Assembly: GCF_000699445.3 (NCBI RefSeq)
Contig: NC_067196.1
Location: forward strand, 3,782,001 to 3,846,000
DNA length: 64,000 nucleotides
Reading direction: 5' to 3'
Source of the DNA: Schistosoma haematobium
Lineage: Eukaryota; Platyhelminthes; Trematoda; Strigeidida; Schistosomatidae
How positions within the stretch are numbered: the stretch's first letter is position 1; every line of letters begins with the position of its first letter. A program made the position numbers and the translations under genes. Positions 61,201 to 64,000 of this stretch are shown piece by piece. The notes beneath the pieces are model-generated. The model ran no database searches and had not been told where the DNA came from. It saw only the letters and a program-made list of their open reading frames with translations.

Positions 61201-62988
61201 GATTAAATAATTATTATCATTAGAGAAGGGAATCATATGTACGTGAAAACAGTAAATTTCACTTATAATAGGAAATTCCATAGTCAGTTAATCATAATCA
61301 ATGTAGAATTTGGCACATACGTACGTCAGTTCAAATTATCACACTATATCAGCACAATGAGATTAAATTAACGAGAAGAACACAGGAGTAGTAAAAGTGT
61401 TAATAATATCAGTAAAGTAGAGAAGATTAGACGGAAAATATGAATCGAGAAACATGAATATCCGGGACAGGAAGTTCAAGATTATTTTTAAACACAAGAT
61501 CTAGGCGGAGACAAATTGTGAATGCGTCTGTGCTATTGTGATCGATTCTGAGTCATATTACCCAACCTCTTTAACCATTACCTACAAGTCACGCAAATCT
61601 CAACTAGGTAGTCTGCATAGCTTAGTCCGACAGTCAGTAATTTTATCAGGCCACTGGTTGCAAGTCTCACTAGCGTCCTGGTATACCCAGACTTCCATAT
61701 TGGGACTCGTAATCTACCACTGAGTACGACCTTGAATTACTAGATCTAAAATTCATTCCAGTAGAGTAATTGTACTCATCAGCTGTCTTCCTCTAAACCT
61801 TTAGTGTAGTTCTACACTTTTCATTTTTTGATCTCATTCGTTTCTTTTAAATTATGTTTCGGATGGTTGACTTTTTTTATTGCGTTTGGCATTATCTTTA
61901 ACTTCTATTGCCTTTTTTTTTATCTTCGTAGTCTCCGCTCTGGCTATCCTGAAATGAAGTATGGCAAATTGGACAGGAAAAAGTCGAATCCACATGTTAT
62001 GTTAACGACCACTGTGACTATTATTTTTCATGCCCCATTCAGATTAGCATGGGATTAATTAGAGTTAATCTAACTTTTCGTGCTTCAACTCTTCTTATTA
62101 CCTTTACATATTTGTAAATAAATGAGAGTTGACTATTAAATAAAAATTAAGTGAAGTACCCAGCTTTGGCTTTTATTATAACTATCGACTACATAACACA
62201 AATATATAACTAGATTAATAGATAATTATATAAATCCACATAGGAAAAAGTACTTAAAATAAAAGTTAGTGAGTGAATAACTGAGTTCTTTCGTATCACT
62301 TTTATACAAAATGACTAGCAATCTTGGTTGATTTTTAAAACTCACCTCAAGAAATTCACATAGTAGTCGACTTAGTATTTAAACTGAATACACTCAAAGA
62401 ACAATATACTCACAGATATATACATATTTATTAAGGATGTGGAATTGTCGACTAGAAATTAGAAGGAAGAAAATCAATATTGATTAGAGATAAATCTATT
62501 CAGCATGAATTCTGTTCGTGGAATTTCAATGGGTTTTTTCTGTGATTTGTGTTTATTCACGATTACTCGGTTACTGAATCATAATCATTGTCATCTATAT
62601 ATAATTATCGTAAATATATTTTGAATTCTACTGGATCTTGATTAATAAAGCTTCTAAACAACAACTTAACTTCTTACTATAACTAGCGAAGCAGGAAAGA
62701 GGAGGATAGTAATAGTCTCGTTCAACATATTGAAGTAAGAGTTAGGAAATAGTAGCTTAGCTCATGAATATACCGATTTTGCAACATAACAAATAATAAA
62801 ATACTTGTAAATGGAGAGGTATTTTAGGATCCTACCAATCAAAGTAGCTTCATCCATTGCACTATTTGGTACTCGTTGTTTACGAGGTTTTGGAAGCTCA
62901 CGTGTGACATTTGTAAAACTACCAAGAGGTGATGAACTGGACGTTTCAACTTTATATGAAATCTCATCAGGATGATGATTTGTGTGGT
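29672..62988 (-). CDS. Multi-C2H2 zinc-finger protein, one finger per exon (5' end outside window)
   Basis: Nineteen minus-strand exons: a linker exon (62836-62988), 16 single-finger exons from 61169 down to 36267, a Ser/Thr-rich exon (34319-34627) and the last exon (29672-30039). They encode about 735 residues. Each finger is roughly C-x2-C-x12-H-x4-H, with linkers such as GRRPF rather than TGEKP. Twelve fingers keep all four ligands; fingers 3, 9, 14 and 16 have changed last ligands. Fifteen finger exons are exactly 87 nt and one is 81. Every complete exon but the last is phase 1-1. A DNA- or RNA-binding nuclear regulator is likely, but the ortholog is not recognised. AATAAA overlaps the stop codon (29668-29673). 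Confidence 0.85.
30100..30225. other. Intron of the zinc-finger gene
   Basis: AT-rich, no feature seen. The rest of this intron (30226-34318) is largely RTE and MITE sequence. Confidence 0.4.
30226..33365 (+). mobile_element. RTE (SR2-like) LINE, near full length, inactive
   Basis: The longest RTE copy. 5' UTR-like sequence at 30300-30550, including gaggaggagggccgggtatg, precedes the endonuclease (30660-31150: [17 protein letters not shown] and [18 protein letters not shown]). A spacer follows, then RT at 31980-32640: [36 protein letters not shown], and the catalytic box as DFAEDIAIL (FADD expected). The tail is [12 protein letters not shown] and [20 protein letters not shown]. It ends aggtaacaggcgtaagtaag. 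Many stops and shifts. The exact 5' end and target duplication are unclear. It lies in the last intron of the zinc-finger gene, opposite to it. Confidence 0.85.
33580..33720 (+). repeat. Unclassified interspersed repeat R3, second copy
   Basis: Matches 27800-27940 and 55860-55980 (acattctgttgccgg, tactacttatgtcg, agcatacaccaca). Confidence 0.5.
33852..34138. mobile_element. Candidate MITE with 22-bp terminal inverted repeats
   Basis: The left end, ggtgagaatataatttatgg (33852-33871, continuing ac), and the right end, gtccataaattatagtctca (34117-34136, continuing cc), are inverted repeats with one mismatch over 22 bp. The 287-bp interior has no coding frame. No clear target duplication was found. 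Non-autonomous DNA transposon is the simplest reading. Confidence 0.55.
34319..34627 (-). CDS. Zinc-finger gene, Ser/Thr-rich exon (309 nt)
   Basis: Acceptor gttttctcag, donor gtaaga, phase 1-1. Encodes [40 protein letters not shown] and [20 protein letters not shown]. Low complexity, no finger. It joins the last exon as DPNC-VSTEQS in frame, which supports both boundaries. Confidence 0.82.
34628..35015. other. Intron of the zinc-finger gene
   Basis: AT-rich, nothing recognised. Confidence 0.4.
35016..35105 (+). repeat. Smalpha-type SINE 3' fragment
   Basis: Holds gccaataagagactgttcat and aaatgggaagatacaag, the 3' body of the Smalpha SINE as at 22540-22590. No ribozyme. Confidence 0.65.
35106..35624. 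other. Intron of the zinc-finger gene
   Basis: AT-rich, nothing recognised. Confidence 0.4.
35637..36156 (-). mobile_element. SINE-1 copy D, headless, with 12-bp target duplication
   Basis: A 520-bp antisense copy flanked by gcctcaaaaccg at 35625-35636 and 36157-36168. Its 5' end (minus strand) begins at the sequence that directly follows box B in the full-length copy, so the tRNA-like head was absent on insertion. The tail is at the left end. Confidence 0.85.
36267..36347 (-). CDS. Zinc-finger exon 16 (81 nt), atypical finger
   Basis: Acceptor ttttttgcag-type at 36348 onward, donor gtaaga. Encodes [20 protein letters not shown] followed by YHCCIE. The first three ligands are present, but the usual last His is missing; two Cys follow the His directly. 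Two codons shorter than the other finger exons. Helix residues RLNSFKY. This is the last finger before the Ser/Thr-rich tail. Confidence 0.8.
36348..36734. other. Intron of the zinc-finger gene
   Basis: AT-rich, nothing recognised. Confidence 0.4.
36735..37345 (-). mobile_element. LINE-B 3' portion, antisense to window, same strand as host gene
   Basis: The minus strand encodes [40 protein letters not shown] and [20 protein letters not shown], then the 3' UTR down to about 36735 (cgtacgtacgtacatcag). The coding part is open over 87 codons, better kept than the copy at 16940-17830. Confidence 0.78.
37697..37783 (-). CDS. Zinc-finger exon 15 (87 nt)
   Basis: Acceptor gattttag, donor gtaagt, phase 1-1. 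Encodes [20 protein letters not shown] followed by HKRTVHQ. Full C2H2 set with H-x4-H. Helix residues TVIHLRY. Confidence 0.88.
37784..38158. other. Intron of the zinc-finger gene
   Basis: AT-rich, nothing recognised. Confidence 0.4.
38159..38255 (+). repeat. SINE-2 fragment with ribozyme deletion
   Basis: Begins ggatcgtgggtgcgcactgc tgaggagtcccag and then jumps to ggtctagcttcaattaactc. The GAAA core and cleavage site are deleted. Confidence 0.7.
38511..38597 (-). CDS. Zinc-finger exon 14 (87 nt), C2HC finger
   Basis: Acceptor cattttag, donor gtaaga, phase 1-1. Encodes [20 protein letters not shown] followed by SHSTLCSNG. The last ligand is Cys with H-x3-C spacing, a C2HC finger. Helix residues SLAEWKS with Trp at the usual Leu position. 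An RTE insertion lies only 36 bp upstream of its acceptor side (38633). Confidence 0.85.
38633..38809 (+). mobile_element. RTE (SR2-like) LINE, 177-bp 3' fragment with 14-bp target duplication
   Basis: Flanked by ataatgaagtcatt at 38619-38632 and 38810-38823, perfect. Contains only the last RTE codons ([23 protein letters not shown], [12 protein letters not shown]) and the 3' end taacaggcgtaagtaagta. Lies opposite to the zinc-finger gene, just upstream of exon 14. Confidence 0.9.
38985..39175 (+). mobile_element. LINE-B fragment, decayed
   Basis: Resembles 17295-17480 (gaaaatttgctgatgagattgtgaa-like opening, then catcgac and ggttggaagaag). No open frame. Confidence 0.5.
39205..39415 (+). mobile_element. 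SINE-2, full-length copy with damaged ribozyme
   Basis: tRNA-like head with box A (ggccagctcagtggtctaga) and box B (gggttcggaactc). The hammerhead region starts ctgctgaggagtcc, but helix II is altered and the cleavage triplet region reads cggtagtac, so it is probably inactive. The body ends atgatctcaataaaaacc. Confidence 0.75.
39416..40022. other. Intron of the zinc-finger gene
   Basis: AT-rich, nothing recognised. Confidence 0.4.
40023..40240 (-). mobile_element. SINE-2, full-length copy, ribozyme core mutated
   Basis: Antisense. The tRNA-like head is at the right end (gaccattgagctggccagca). The core reads CTGAGAA and GAGA instead of CTGANGA and GAAA, so it should not cleave. Confidence 0.78.
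40422..40921 (+). mobile_element. SINE-1 copy E, headless
   Basis: Starts ccctggtacggccgatagtg, just 3' of where box B ends in the full copy, and ends in an aaataaataa tail. A short direct repeat atatttg flanks it (40415-40421, 40922-40928). Confidence 0.78.
40929..41010 (-). repeat. Penelope-type terminal repeat with hammerhead-like motif (P1)
   Basis: The minus strand has ctctgaagaagtggtt, then gttacgaaacgtcagaaaat and tctactcattgggatatt. The cores CTGAAGA and GAAA and a GTC triplet are present, as in the minimal hammerheads described for Penelope-like elements. Helix II is weak. Confidence 0.5.
41347..41433 (-). CDS. Zinc-finger exon 13 (87 nt)
   Basis: Acceptor tttttttacgtag, donor gtaatg, phase 1-1. 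Encodes [20 protein letters not shown] followed by RHMITTHAG. Full C2H2. Helix residues RQVAMTR. Confidence 0.88.
41434..42070. other. Intron of the zinc-finger gene
   Basis: AT-rich, nothing recognised. Confidence 0.4.
42071..42335. repeat. Two opposed, decayed Smalpha-type SINE copies
   Basis: 42071-42215 is antisense: box A/B region ctaatacctttcgctctaaa, then atccactgaactactgagtc, with gacactcgtgagttgcatcc. 42238-42330 is sense: gatgtgaacatcaacactag and atgacgagtcccataaagga ggaaacccgtg. Ribozyme cores are degraded in both. Confidence 0.6.
42585..42775. mobile_element. SINE-2, opposed partial copies
   Basis: The left part is antisense (ctggaagcactgggcggccg, core CTGAAGA and GAAA present, helix II damaged). 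The right part is sense body (cagtgcttccaagtttatca). The joint is near 42705. Confidence 0.65.
42811..42897 (-). CDS. Zinc-finger exon 12 (87 nt)
   Basis: Acceptor tatttctag, donor gtagtt, phase 1-1. Encodes [20 protein letters not shown] followed by HITLKHSG. Full C2H2. Helix residues TVDNLKQ. The linker lacks the usual aromatic residue before the first Cys. Confidence 0.85.
43019..43240 (-). mobile_element. Smalpha-type SINE with hammerhead
   Basis: Antisense. The tRNA-like head is at 43085-43170 (minus strand: gctaagtggataacgcgatg, box B gggttcgagtcccag), then the ribozyme at 43028-43075, then ccactgctagccactatcca. Sequence at 43165-43235 carries the 3' body in the same unit (gcacatatgccgaaaacaga), so a tandem or rearranged copy is likely. 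Confidence 0.8.
43028..43075 (-). ncRNA. Smalpha hammerhead ribozyme, arms altered
   Basis: Core ctgacga (43067-43061) and gaaa (43046-43043) are intact. Helix II gtcc/ggac is perfect, with an extra C-G pair in the loop. Helix III reads acctgcgt and is no longer palindromic, and helix I pairs over only about 3 bp. Cleavage triplet gtc is present. Reduced activity is likely. Confidence 0.7.
43241..43917. other. Intron of the zinc-finger gene
   Basis: AT-rich, nothing recognised. Confidence 0.4.
43918..44004 (-). CDS. Zinc-finger exon 11 (87 nt)
   Basis: Acceptor cttctctacag, donor gtgagt, phase 1-1. Encodes [20 protein letters not shown] followed by RHKENVHEG. Full C2H2. Helix residues TTSELRR. 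Confidence 0.88.
44185..44300 (+). repeat. Short interspersed repeat shared with 47540-47640
   Basis: Both hold the order gaagacactccatctaatca (here) or gaagacattccactcaatca (there), then tctttngg and aatctc/aatccc. Family unknown; it may be LINE 3' sequence. Confidence 0.45.
44301..44795. other. Intron of the zinc-finger gene
   Basis: AT-rich, nothing recognised. Confidence 0.4.
44797..45312 (+). mobile_element. SINE-1 copy F, headless
   Basis: Starts gccccaaaatttccctggga, matching the sequence right after box B, and ends gtgctcaaacaaataaat. No tRNA-like head. Several diagnostic bases (accaggttggtggataagta) match copy D rather than the full-length copy. Confidence 0.78.
45313..45654. other. 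Intron of the zinc-finger gene
   Basis: AT-rich, nothing recognised. Confidence 0.4.
45655..45830 (+). mobile_element. RTE (SR2-like) LINE, 3' fragment
   Basis: Contains the terminal coding part in frame, [20 protein letters not shown] then [20 protein letters not shown], and the end taacaggcgtaagtaagtaa. Flanks share only gtaccg, so the target duplication is short or decayed. Confidence 0.82.
46166..46860 (-). mobile_element. LINE endonuclease fragment
   Basis: Minus-strand frames read [20 protein letters not shown] near 46540 (TETWL-type start of an APE endonuclease) and [20 protein letters not shown] then [14 protein letters not shown] near 46230 (SDH motif). The piece between is frameshifted. 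A CR1/Jockey-type LINE is the likely source. Confidence 0.5.
47286..47372 (-). CDS. Zinc-finger exon 10 (87 nt)
   Basis: Acceptor cccttcaaag, donor gtaagt, phase 1-1. Encodes [20 protein letters not shown] followed by KHIAGVHE. Full C2H2. Helix residues QLGTLKK, close to exon 9 (QLGHVRV) and exon 8 (QSVHLKQ). Confidence 0.88.
47700..47965 (-). mobile_element. RTE-type LINE endonuclease fragment
   Basis: The minus-strand frame reads [20 protein letters not shown] and [12 protein letters not shown], then [13 protein letters not shown], resembling the endonuclease region before the GDLNAKVG motif in RTE elements. Decayed. Confidence 0.45.
48190..48276 (-). CDS. Zinc-finger exon 9 (87 nt), last ligand changed
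   Basis: Acceptor ttaattcag, donor gtaaag, phase 1-1. Encodes [20 protein letters not shown] followed by [10 protein letters not shown]. The expected second His (H-x4-H) is Asp. A Cys two residues after the first His could serve instead. Helix residues QLGHVRV. Confidence 0.85.
48277..49166. other. Intron of the zinc-finger gene
   Basis: AT-rich, nothing recognised. Confidence 0.4.
49168..49221. repeat. (AT)n microsatellite
   Basis: About 26 uninterrupted AT units in the intron just downstream of zinc-finger exon 8. Confidence 0.95.
49272..49358 (-). CDS. Zinc-finger exon 8 (87 nt)
   Basis: Acceptor catcttttag, donor gtaaat, phase 1-1. Encodes [20 protein letters not shown] followed by [10 protein letters not shown]. 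Full C2H2. Helix residues QSVHLKQ. Confidence 0.9.
49500..49640. repeat. Penelope-type foldback repeat with hammerhead-like motif (P2)
   Basis: A left piece, antisense (cttcttcagagtaaataagt), faces a right piece, sense (actttgaagaagtggagtat, then attaagtcacgaaacatcgt cagaaatac). Related to P1 and P3; the sense core reads TTTGAAGA rather than CTGAAGA. Confidence 0.5.
49955..50497 (+). mobile_element. Retroposed LINE 5'-region unit with 13-bp target duplication
   Basis: Flanked by actgaaggtcatc at 49942-49954 and 50498-50510. It begins ccgatcgttgttgctacctt gacgtggtgg, an opening typical of LINE 5' ends, and ends gcactcaagatcactg after 543 bp. A related longer antisense sequence is at 59930-60470. 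No RT frame is present, so this is either an internally deleted LINE or a short non-autonomous element. Confidence 0.7.
50511..51167. other. Intron of the zinc-finger gene
   Basis: AT-rich, nothing recognised. Confidence 0.4.
51168..51254 (-). CDS. Zinc-finger exon 7 (87 nt)
   Basis: Acceptor tacaactag, donor gtaagt, phase 1-1. Encodes [20 protein letters not shown] followed by HHKSAVHEG. Full C2H2. Helix residues QASKLLH. Confidence 0.9.
51255..51859. other. Intron of the zinc-finger gene
   Basis: AT-rich, nothing recognised. Confidence 0.4.
51860..51946 (-). CDS. Zinc-finger exon 6 (87 nt)
   Basis: Acceptor atattcag, donor gtaagt, phase 1-1. Encodes [20 protein letters not shown] followed by RQHRATVHN. 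Full C2H2. Helix residues HAADMRQ. Only 124 bp separate it from exon 5, the shortest intron of the gene. Confidence 0.9.
52071..52157 (-). CDS. Zinc-finger exon 5 (87 nt)
   Basis: Acceptor ttctattag, donor gtaaat, phase 1-1. Encodes [20 protein letters not shown] followed by KHRRTFHSG. Full C2H2. Helix residues ESSELQK. Confidence 0.9.
52318..52480 (+). mobile_element. Third tRNA-derived SINE with hammerhead-like core
   Basis: tRNA-like head ggcctagatagcttagtggt with box B gggtttgaatctcac (about 52370-52382), then core ctgacga (52423-52429) and gaaa (52444-52447). Helix II between them is poor and the cleavage triplet is unclear. It differs in sequence from Smalpha and SINE-2. A possible relative is at 61600-61735. 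Confidence 0.6.
52481..54087. other. Intron of the zinc-finger gene with an opposed repeat pair
   Basis: Mostly AT-rich. Segments 52955-53060 (sense) and 53270-53400 (antisense) share cactaagttt-type, cccaacctac and ctacttcggttt blocks, suggesting two opposed copies of a tRNA-like repeat. No gene was seen. Confidence 0.4.
54088..54442 (+). mobile_element. SINE-1 copy G, 5'-truncated
   Basis: Starts at ctttaaccgggttggtggac and runs to the tail (gtgttcagataataataat). It shares private bases with copy H (cctgaagttgcaccactgcc), so the two are closer to each other than to other copies. Confidence 0.8.
54655..55172 (-). mobile_element. SINE-1 copy H, headless
   Basis: Antisense, full body without tRNA head; the 5' end is near ccccaaaattccctggta (minus strand). 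It forms an inverted pair with copy G across a 212-bp spacer. Confidence 0.8.
55173..55547. other. Intron of the zinc-finger gene, with weak LINE-B 3' UTR similarity
   Basis: The stretch 55220-55330 resembles antisense LINE-B 3' UTR (ttatatcagcatgatgaggt). No gene. Confidence 0.35.
55548..55634 (-). CDS. Zinc-finger exon 4 (87 nt)
   Basis: Acceptor catatttcag, donor gtttgt (weak consensus), phase 1-1. Encodes [20 protein letters not shown] followed by THRASIHEG. Full C2H2. Helix residues HMHTMKT. Confidence 0.88.
55800..55985 (+). repeat. Unclassified interspersed repeat R3, third copy
   Basis: Matches 27770-27955 and 33580-33720 (tcctgttgccagagt, actatttatgtcg, ggcatacactacag). Confidence 0.5.
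56150..56340 (+). mobile_element. SINE-2, full-length head, ribozyme deleted
   Basis: Well kept tRNA-like head (ggctcagtggtctagaggtt, box B gggttcgagtctcgc), then ggatcgtggatgcgcactgc tggggagtcccagtgcttcc. The GAAA core and cleavage site are lost by a deletion between two short repeats. Confidence 0.8.
56341..57349. other. Intron of the zinc-finger gene
   Basis: AT-rich, nothing recognised. A minus-strand frame at 57018-57248 shows no domain. Confidence 0.4.
57350..57436 (-). CDS. Zinc-finger exon 3 (87 nt), atypical finger
   Basis: Acceptor attcag, donor gtaagt, phase 1-1. Encodes [20 protein letters not shown] followed by RHNCEKSG. The last ligand is not in place: after the first His come N-C-E-K, so only a Cys two residues on could act. 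Helix residues KARSLRR, like exon 1 (KARTLRL). Confidence 0.86.
57437..58140. other. Intron of the zinc-finger gene
   Basis: AT-rich, nothing recognised. Confidence 0.4.
58180..58460 (+). repeat. LINE-B 3' UTR fragment
   Basis: Matches 17555-17830: agattaaaatcgcttcatat, ctaattctttcttcctgtac and tgctaatgaggtatggcaac, ending gctgactgact. Confidence 0.8.
58593..58679 (-). CDS. Zinc-finger exon 2 (87 nt)
   Basis: Acceptor cattatttag, donor gtaatt, phase 1-1. Encodes [20 protein letters not shown] followed by QHIQTVHKG. Full C2H2. Helix residues QNGHLKQ, nearly the same as exon 8. Confidence 0.9.
58680..59504. other. Intron of the zinc-finger gene
   Basis: AT-rich. A plus-strand frame at 58862-59101 has several Cys pairs but no recognisable domain, and it reads opposite to the gene. 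Confidence 0.35.
59505..59705. repeat. Penelope-type foldback repeat with hammerhead-like motif (P3)
   Basis: The left arm (59510-59600) reads on the minus strand ctctgaagaagtgggttaca, then attaagtcacgaaacatc and tactcattgggat-like sequence. The right arm (59640-59705) reads the same on the plus strand (ttaagtcacgaaacgtcaga, ctactcattgggatataaca). The arms are inverse copies around an AT-rich centre. Confidence 0.6.
59930..60470 (-). mobile_element. LINE 5' region, antisense
   Basis: The minus strand begins near ctaccttgacgtggtgaccg and continues to gttcttccacggtgtgtgga, parallel to the unit at 49955-50497. A 78-codon frame (60047-60283) is open but unassigned. Confidence 0.55.
60471..61082. 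other. Intron of the zinc-finger gene
   Basis: AT-rich, nothing recognised. Confidence 0.4.
61083..61169 (-). CDS. Zinc-finger exon 1 of the array (87 nt)
   Basis: Acceptor catatttcag, donor gtaagt, phase 1-1. Encodes [20 protein letters not shown] followed by LHKLSVHEG. All four ligands are present. The conserved core Phe is Leu (GKRLEKA). Helix residues KARTLRL. Confidence 0.88.
61170..62835. other. Intron of the zinc-finger gene
   Basis: 61300-61420 resembles antisense LINE-B 3' UTR (acgtacgtcagttcaaatta). 61600-61735 resembles the third tRNA-like SINE (gcatagcttagt, gttgcaagtctcac). The rest is AT-rich. The frame at 61828-62058 is not recognised. Confidence 0.4.
62836..62988 (-). CDS. 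Zinc-finger gene, N-terminal linker exon (153 nt)
   Basis: Acceptor caatattgtag, donor gtagga, phase 1-1 (153 nt = 51 codons). Encodes [40 protein letters not shown] and AMDEATLI. Basic and Ser-rich, with PKPRKQR as a possible nuclear signal. No Met at its start, so further exons lie beyond 64000. It joins exon 1 of the array in frame (ATLI-ALRPF). Confidence 0.75.
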
Positions 62989-64000
62989 CTACAATATTGT
63001 GAAAAAGAAATTAATAAATTACATCGACATAAAAAAAACAAGTCAAAAATATTTAATCAATATTTCCAGCTGAATAGTATCCAGTAGAAACTTTGTTATT
63101 ATCATAAATGAAGAAAAACTCCTTAGCTATGTAAACAACTTGCAAATTCATTATTTAATTTTGGCGTAAAGTTCAATTTATATTAAATCTTTGATAATGT
63201 AAAGAGTGTGAAAATGATATTTTGCAAGAAATTACCACTAACGTCTACTGAAGAACCAATAAAATCAAAGGGGCACTGGACAGCTATTTCATCTTAGCCT
63301 AAAACTCCGCAGGATTGTCCACATACAAAATATCAGACAAGATCAATTACAGAACTGTAAGTCCCATGGTGAGGCGAAACACAATGGTCTAAACTTTTGA
63401 ATTAAGCAATTAGTAATATAAACCGAAACCTTAAGTGACTGGTGCTCTTGGTTGACGTTATCAGTTACGGTGTCCCATAGGAAACTTCGGGAAATCTATT
63501 TCGCAGCAAGTTGCCCGATTGGATGTAAACGGTTACCGCAAACTGCATTTTATGGAGAAATTTGTACAGCCTGAAGATTACTTTTGTCACACAAGCTGTT
63601 GATCGAGAAAAGTCAACTGATGAACAGTTACTAACTTTTGAAGATCATGTTTAAAATGACACAACAGAACCTTACTCATTGACTGCTAATTATTAGGAAA
63701 CTATAGAGATAATACTTTGATCGGTAAGTTTATCAGAATGAGCTGATGCTCACCACCAACTAGACGAAGTTCCTGACAATTTGAAAGACAACCAATCTCA
63801 TAACCAAACATCAACTTAACACATGTGGAGATGTTTCATGCTGTCATGTGATCTATCAATTAAACTTATCAATAACCACTCGATAGACAGATGGAAGATA
63901 ATTGATAGTTTGTACTATACTGAATGAAGTTGACATCAAATCAGTTTGCTAAAATATCTTCTTAGGACGATTACCATACATCAATTCACACTGTATATTT
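62989..64000. other. Intron of the zinc-finger gene
   Basis: AT-rich, nothing recognised. Confidence 0.4.

Overview
This is an AT-rich animal genome window with short coding exons, GT-AG introns and a dense load of retroelements. It almost certainly comes from a blood fluke (Schistosoma). The evidence is a Smalpha-type hammerhead-ribozyme SINE, RTE (SR2-like) and CR1-like LINEs, a Ty3/gypsy element of the CsRn1/Kabuki (Boudicca-like) type, and a Penelope-like element with a GIY-YIG endonuclease. The species cannot be fixed from the sequence alone.

Layout. Three host genes are present. (1) The last coding exon of an adenylate kinase 7-like gene with a Dpy-30 motif lies at 597-812 (+). (2) An EBP2 (EBNA1BP2) ribosome-biogenesis gene runs in five recognised exons from 13360 to 22211 (+); its N-terminal exon was not found. 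(3) A large zinc-finger gene lies on the minus strand. It enters from beyond 64000 and ends at 29672, with 19 exons seen: one linker exon, 16 exons that each encode exactly one finger, and two Ser/Thr-rich C-terminal exons. EBP2 and the zinc-finger gene converge on a 7.4-kb retroelement-filled intergenic region (22212-29671).

Between AK7 and EBP2 sit an RTE 3' fragment (930-1350, -), a decayed gypsy element (1366-6394, -) and a CR1-like LINE (about 7745-11400, -). The convergent region holds Smalpha and other hammerhead SINEs, a Penelope-like element split by an RTE insertion with a perfect 12-bp target duplication, and a gypsy pol fragment between inverted 310-bp repeats. Introns of the zinc-finger gene hold further RTE, LINE, SINE, MITE and Penelope-type pieces.

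The most striking feature is the zinc-finger gene. Fifteen of its 16 finger exons are exactly 87 nt and the other is 81 nt. Every complete exon seen upstream of the last one is phase 1-1, so any of them can be skipped or duplicated without breaking frame. Second is the number of hammerhead motifs in several unrelated retroposon families, two of them with a fully self-complementary helix III that suggests dimeric ribozyme action. Nothing here was confirmed by database search; family names rest on motif recognition.
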